A stretch of 7,701 nucleotides of DNA from Streptosporangiaceae bacterium. GTDB taxonomy: Bacteria > Actinomycetota > Actinomycetes > Streptosporangiales > Streptosporangiaceae. The notes beneath the pieces are model-generated. The model saw nothing but the letters and a program-made list of their open reading frames with translations. It was not told the origin of the DNA and searched no databases. The stretch lies in the NCBI GenBank assembly GCA_030038715.1, contig JASHSO010000509.1, positions 1-7,701 of the forward strand. Reading direction: 5' to 3'. The position numbers were made by a program, and so were the translations under genes. Positions 5,294 through 7,701 of the stretch are shown here, one piece after another. Within the stretch, counting starts at the first letter, position 1; each line of letters begins with the position of its first letter.

Positions 5294-6997
5294 CTACCCG
5301 GCTCGCACGTCATGACTGTATCCGCCCGCTGGCACGACCGCGCCTGTCGTGCCCCCATAGTCCGGGGCGTAGATCCATGTCGGCGCGCCCCCGCTGGTAG
5401 TAAGCAGCACATAGCCCGGAGTCGACTTGACCGCCGCCACGATCGCAGCGTCTTGACTCGTGCCATCGCTGCCAAGCATCGAGATCAGCGAGAACCAATG
5501 CGCTCTGATCGCTGCCGTATACCCCGCCGATCCTTCCAGGTACATGCATCCCGGCCGGACCGCCCAGCAGGCCGCGCCGGAGATCGACCCACTGGCATTG
5601 CCACCGCGTCCAGCGATCGGGTATTTGATGTACAGGTCGTCGGAATATTGATACCAGCGAATGCCTGGGTCATCGACGTAGATGATCTGGCTGGCAAGCT
5701 GACTGCCGAGCAGGTCCCGGCCGGAGGGAAGCTCAAGATACGGCCTGAGGTAGGCATATGTTGGAAGCAGTGCCGACCAGCTCGTCGACTGATCTCCAAC
5801 GAGCGTGCTGTCGCTGTAGCAAAGCCCGCAGAGTACAGCGATGGTAGTGCTCACCACGGCGAGGAGCACCTTGACATGTCGTCGGAAGGTAATCTGAGCT
5901 AGCCTCGTCAGAGCGTATCCGGCCGCCATCGACGTAAACCACGCACCGAAGTCATCATGCTTGGACATTGACATGTCCGTGCGCAGGTGAATCGCTTCGA
6001 TTGTCACCAGCATGCCGGCGACGACCAGCAACGCCAGGGTGAATGTCTTGCGCCGCTCGTCCCGCGAGAAGAACGCAATCGGCACGGCAAGGACGCCAAT
6101 AGTCACGACCGCGCCGATATAGTCCCACGACTCCCTGATCAGCTCGACCGGCCCGTCGGTCTTAAGCACCGCAAAGGCCGGCTGCACGCCAGTTGGCCGA
6201 TTCAGCGTCGTGTACATGATGCCTTCGATGTAGGCACCGCCCGCCAGCAGCGCGCTGACGAGCAGCAGCATCGCCGTTGCAGCGCTGAGCGCTACCAGTC
6301 GCTGGGCGACCCGCCGCCACCCCTCGCGTTCTAGCTGGAGAGCGGCCAGGCCGATCACCACCGGGTCGAACAGGATCGAGGCGTACTTGACGGCGTTGGC
6401 TGCGAGCAGCACAACAGGAATGAGCAGCGGCCACCGGGCGGCAGTCTGGCGGCCCTCGGCCGCCCGTACACCGCAGTAGGCGGCAGCCGCAATCAGCAGC
6501 AGCGACAAGGAGTCGAACGTGGCCAGCACGCCGACTCCGTCGGTAACACCGAGCCCGGCGAATAGCGCAGTCGCCGTGACGGCTGGCCAATACCCGAACA
6601 TCCGGCGGGTCGTAGCAAACAAGAGGCCGGCGGCAACAAGCGTGAAGACCAAGCTCATCAACCGTACGGCTACCAGCCCGCCAAAGTCGTCCGCCATGGC
6701 GGCCAGAATCGGATAGAGGTCCGGGGCGCCAGAGAAATAGGTTTCGTAATATGGACTGCCCCCGCCATGCCAGAGTTCGTGAATTAGCTGATGCCCCGCG
6801 TAGATGTAGAGACTCTCGTCTGGCGACGCCGGGCTCAGATGCACAAGGCGCGCCGACAGATACGCTTGTGCCGCGACGATCACTACCACCGGAAGCCAGC
6901 TAAGGCCGCGCCGCGCGGAGCGTCCCGCCAGAGCCTCATGCGCATCGGGCGGTTCCCAGTACATCGCCCGCTCGGCGCGCAGGACACCACCTGTCAT
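5294..6997 (-). CDS. Polytopic GT-C glycosyltransferase (PMT/ArnT-like)
   Basis: This 567-residue membrane protein looks like a GT-C enzyme that transfers a sugar from a polyprenyl-phosphate donor on the outer face of the membrane. After a cytoplasmic N-terminus (1-32) come hydrophobic segments at about 33-52, 108-128, 137-152, 160-178, 190-220, 235-255, 293-311, 319-336 and 378-395. The first external loop has the GT-C mark SPDESLYIYAGHQLI with Asp60-Glu61, and a YYETYFSGAPDLYP region that fits the PMT_2 pattern. Residues about 400-567 form a soluble, probably extracytoplasmic tail with two close Cys (477, 484) that could form a disulfide. The ATG at 6997 overlaps the TGA of the preceding glycosidase-like gene (ATGA), with GGAG 7 nt upstream; an ATG at codon 12 is a less likely start. 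Coupling suggests one polysaccharide or glycoconjugate pathway. Donor, acceptor and linkage cannot be told. Base composition appears lower in GC than in hemL. Confidence 0.85.
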   Translation of the reverse strand: MTGGVLRAERAMYWEPPDAHEALAGRSARRGLSWLPVVVIVAAQAYLSARLVHLSPASPDESLYIYAGHQLIHELWHGGGSPYYETYFSGAPDLYPILAAMADDFGGLVAVRLMSLVFTLVAAGLLFATTRRMFGYWPAVTATALFAGLGVTDGVGVLATFDSLSLLLIAAAAYCGVRAAEGRQTAARWPLLIPVVLLAANAVKYASILFDPVVIGLAALQLEREGWRRVAQRLVALSAATAMLLLVSALLAGGAYIEGIMYTTLNRPTGVQPAFAVLKTDGPVELIRESWDYIGAVVTIGVLAVPIAFFSRDERRKTFTLALLVVAGMLVTIEAIHLRTDMSMSKHDDFGAWFTSMAAGYALTRLAQITFRRHVKVLLAVVSTTIAVLCGLCYSDSTLVGDQSTSWSALLPTYAYLRPYLELPSGRDLLGSQLASQIIYVDDPGIRWYQYSDDLYIKYPIAGRGGNASGSISGAACWAVRPGCMYLEGSAGYTAAIRAHWFSLISMLGSDGTSQDAAIVAAVKSTPGYVLLTTSGGAPTWIYAPDYGGTTGAVVPAGGYSHDVRAG

Positions 6998-7701
6998 CCG
7001 GCGGCTCCGGCTAGCGTCTGGAAGCAGGTCGCGATCGCTGATGCGCCCTCGCCGTCCACGAACGAGCCAGGGTCGCCGGCGTCCGGCGGCGCCCGCAGAT
7101 CCTGGCCGAACGTCATCGGCCAGAAGTAGATGCCGCCTAGGCGTTCGTGACCAGCGGAGTCACACGCGGCGGAGAACCAGCGCGACTGAATCGCCGGGAC
7201 TAGCGGCCGACCGGGCCAGCGCACCACGAATGGCTTCGCATACGCGCCGGGCTGGGCCGCTATGCCGACTTCGCCAAGCACCGTGCCATGCGGCAGCGTC
7301 CGATCATAGGCACTCCAGCCCGCAGTCAACTCCGCCACGCTGGCGTGCTGGCCAACCTGAACCGGAGGATAGGCATCCACCAGCTCATGCACGCCGCTGA
7401 CTTCCTGCCTTGACTGACCCGGCTGGTTGTACCAGTTGTTGCTGTAAGCGAGTGCTCCCTTGAAGATCTTCGCAATAGCCGCATCGAGCTGCTTCCAGTA
7501 ATGCGAATCCTGGAATTCCGACAATTCTGCGCCAGCAATGAACTCCGGTATACGCGCCTTCTGCGCCATCCTCGCGTACGGTCGCAGAAACCTCTCATAG
7601 TTCCTAAACCAGGCACGCGTATCGGACGGTCTCCAGTCAGTGCGCGACTCACCGGCGATGCTGCTCGCGTCCAGCAGGGGCCTGATGGACAGATAGAGAC
7701 C
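6994..7701 (-). CDS. GH-A clan glycosidase-like protein (GH113/GTA-TIM-like), 5' part outside the window
   Basis: The frame is open to the window edge, so the first Met at 7569 is only internal; the residues before it (GLYLSIRPLLD at the edge, then WFRNYERFLRPYA at 31-43 of the visible part) continue the same fold. The visible 235 residues cover the later strands of a TIM barrel. FIAGAELSEF carries the probable acid/base Glu59 at the end of strand 4. ALAYSNNW (84-91) follows. LGEVGIAAQPGAY carries the probable nucleophile Glu144 at strand 7. This E and GEVG pair with the flanking aromatic residues fits GH113-type beta-mannanase relatives and the GTA-TIM-like domain. The last segment (GGIYFWPMTFG) is the closing strand. 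Both catalytic Glu seem to be kept, so an active hydrolase or transglycosidase is likely; its substrate is unknown. It is coupled by ATGA to a GT-C transferase, so it may trim or process the same glycan. Any signal peptide or anchor lies outside the window. Confidence 0.72.
   Translation of the reverse strand, partial: GLYLSIRPLLDASSIAGESRTDWRPSDTRAWFRNYERFLRPYARMAQKARIPEFIAGAELSEFQDSHYWKQLDAAIAKIFKGALAYSNNWYNQPGQSRQEVSGVHELVDAYPPVQVGQHASVAELTAGWSAYDRTLPHGTVLGEVGIAAQPGAYAKPFVVRWPGRPLVPAIQSRWFSAACDSAGHERLGGIYFWPMTFGQDLRAPPDAGDPGSFVDGEGASAIATCFQTLAGAAG

Noticed and set aside
5210..5902. Plus-strand open frame of 230 codons opposite the glycosyltransferase
   Set aside because: It crosses the end of the real gene and the hairpin, and its product is Arg/Pro-rich with no domain.
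7567..7569. ATG as the true start of the glycosidase-like gene
   Set aside because: The frame stays open upstream to the window edge and encodes matching TIM-barrel sequence (WFRNYERFLRPYA), so this Met is internal.
1..7701. CRISPR array, tRNA or rRNA genes, insertion sequence, toxin-antitoxin or phage defence genes
   Set aside because: I looked for regularly spaced repeats, tRNA-like cloverleaf elements, transposase motifs and small paired genes and saw none.

Overview
The window reads as a chromosomal segment of a high-GC actinomycete. Codons end mostly in G or C, GTG starts are common, and all eight genes lie on the minus strand. The gene order hemL, histidine phosphatase, TlpA-type thioredoxin, then an ATGA-coupled next gene is the one I know from Actinomycetota: in Mycobacterium tuberculosis hemL (Rv0524) is followed by Rv0525, Rv0526, ccdA, resB and ccsA. 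A stand-alone primase/polymerase-like protein upstream of hemL resembles actinobacterial proteins of that type. I cannot name a genus.

Read in the direction of transcription, from high to low coordinates, the layout is as follows. (1) 7701-5294: the 3' part of a GH-A clan glycosidase-like gene, coupled by an ATGA overlap to a polytopic GT-C glycosyltransferase. This looks like the end of a cell-surface or exported polysaccharide unit, and its base composition seems less GC-rich than the rest. (2) A short GC hairpin at 5225-5241, then a primase/polymerase-like protein that seems to have lost its catalytic motif and whose 3' end overlaps hemL by 76 nt. (3) hemL, glutamate-1-semialdehyde aminomutase of the C5 heme pathway, followed by two GC hairpins. 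(4) A two-gene unit, an SPFH/band-7 protein (YdjI-like) and a small helical protein of unknown function, lying inside the otherwise conserved hemL cluster. (5) A histidine phosphatase, perhaps transcribed with a very short leader, followed by a compound hairpin. (6) A TlpA/ResA-like lipoprotein thioredoxin and the first 39 codons of the next gene, predicted to be ccdA.

The shared theme of units 3, 5 and 6 is heme and cytochrome c: hemL supplies a tetrapyrrole precursor, while TlpA/ResA and the predicted CcdA move reducing power to apocytochrome c thiols outside the membrane (system II). The SPFH pair and the degenerate primase-like gene have no known part in this and are the most interesting occupants. 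Four GC hairpins without proper T-tracts lie in gaps between the proposed transcription units. No RNA gene, CRISPR array, insertion sequence or other mobile element was seen. No gap exceeds 170 nt.
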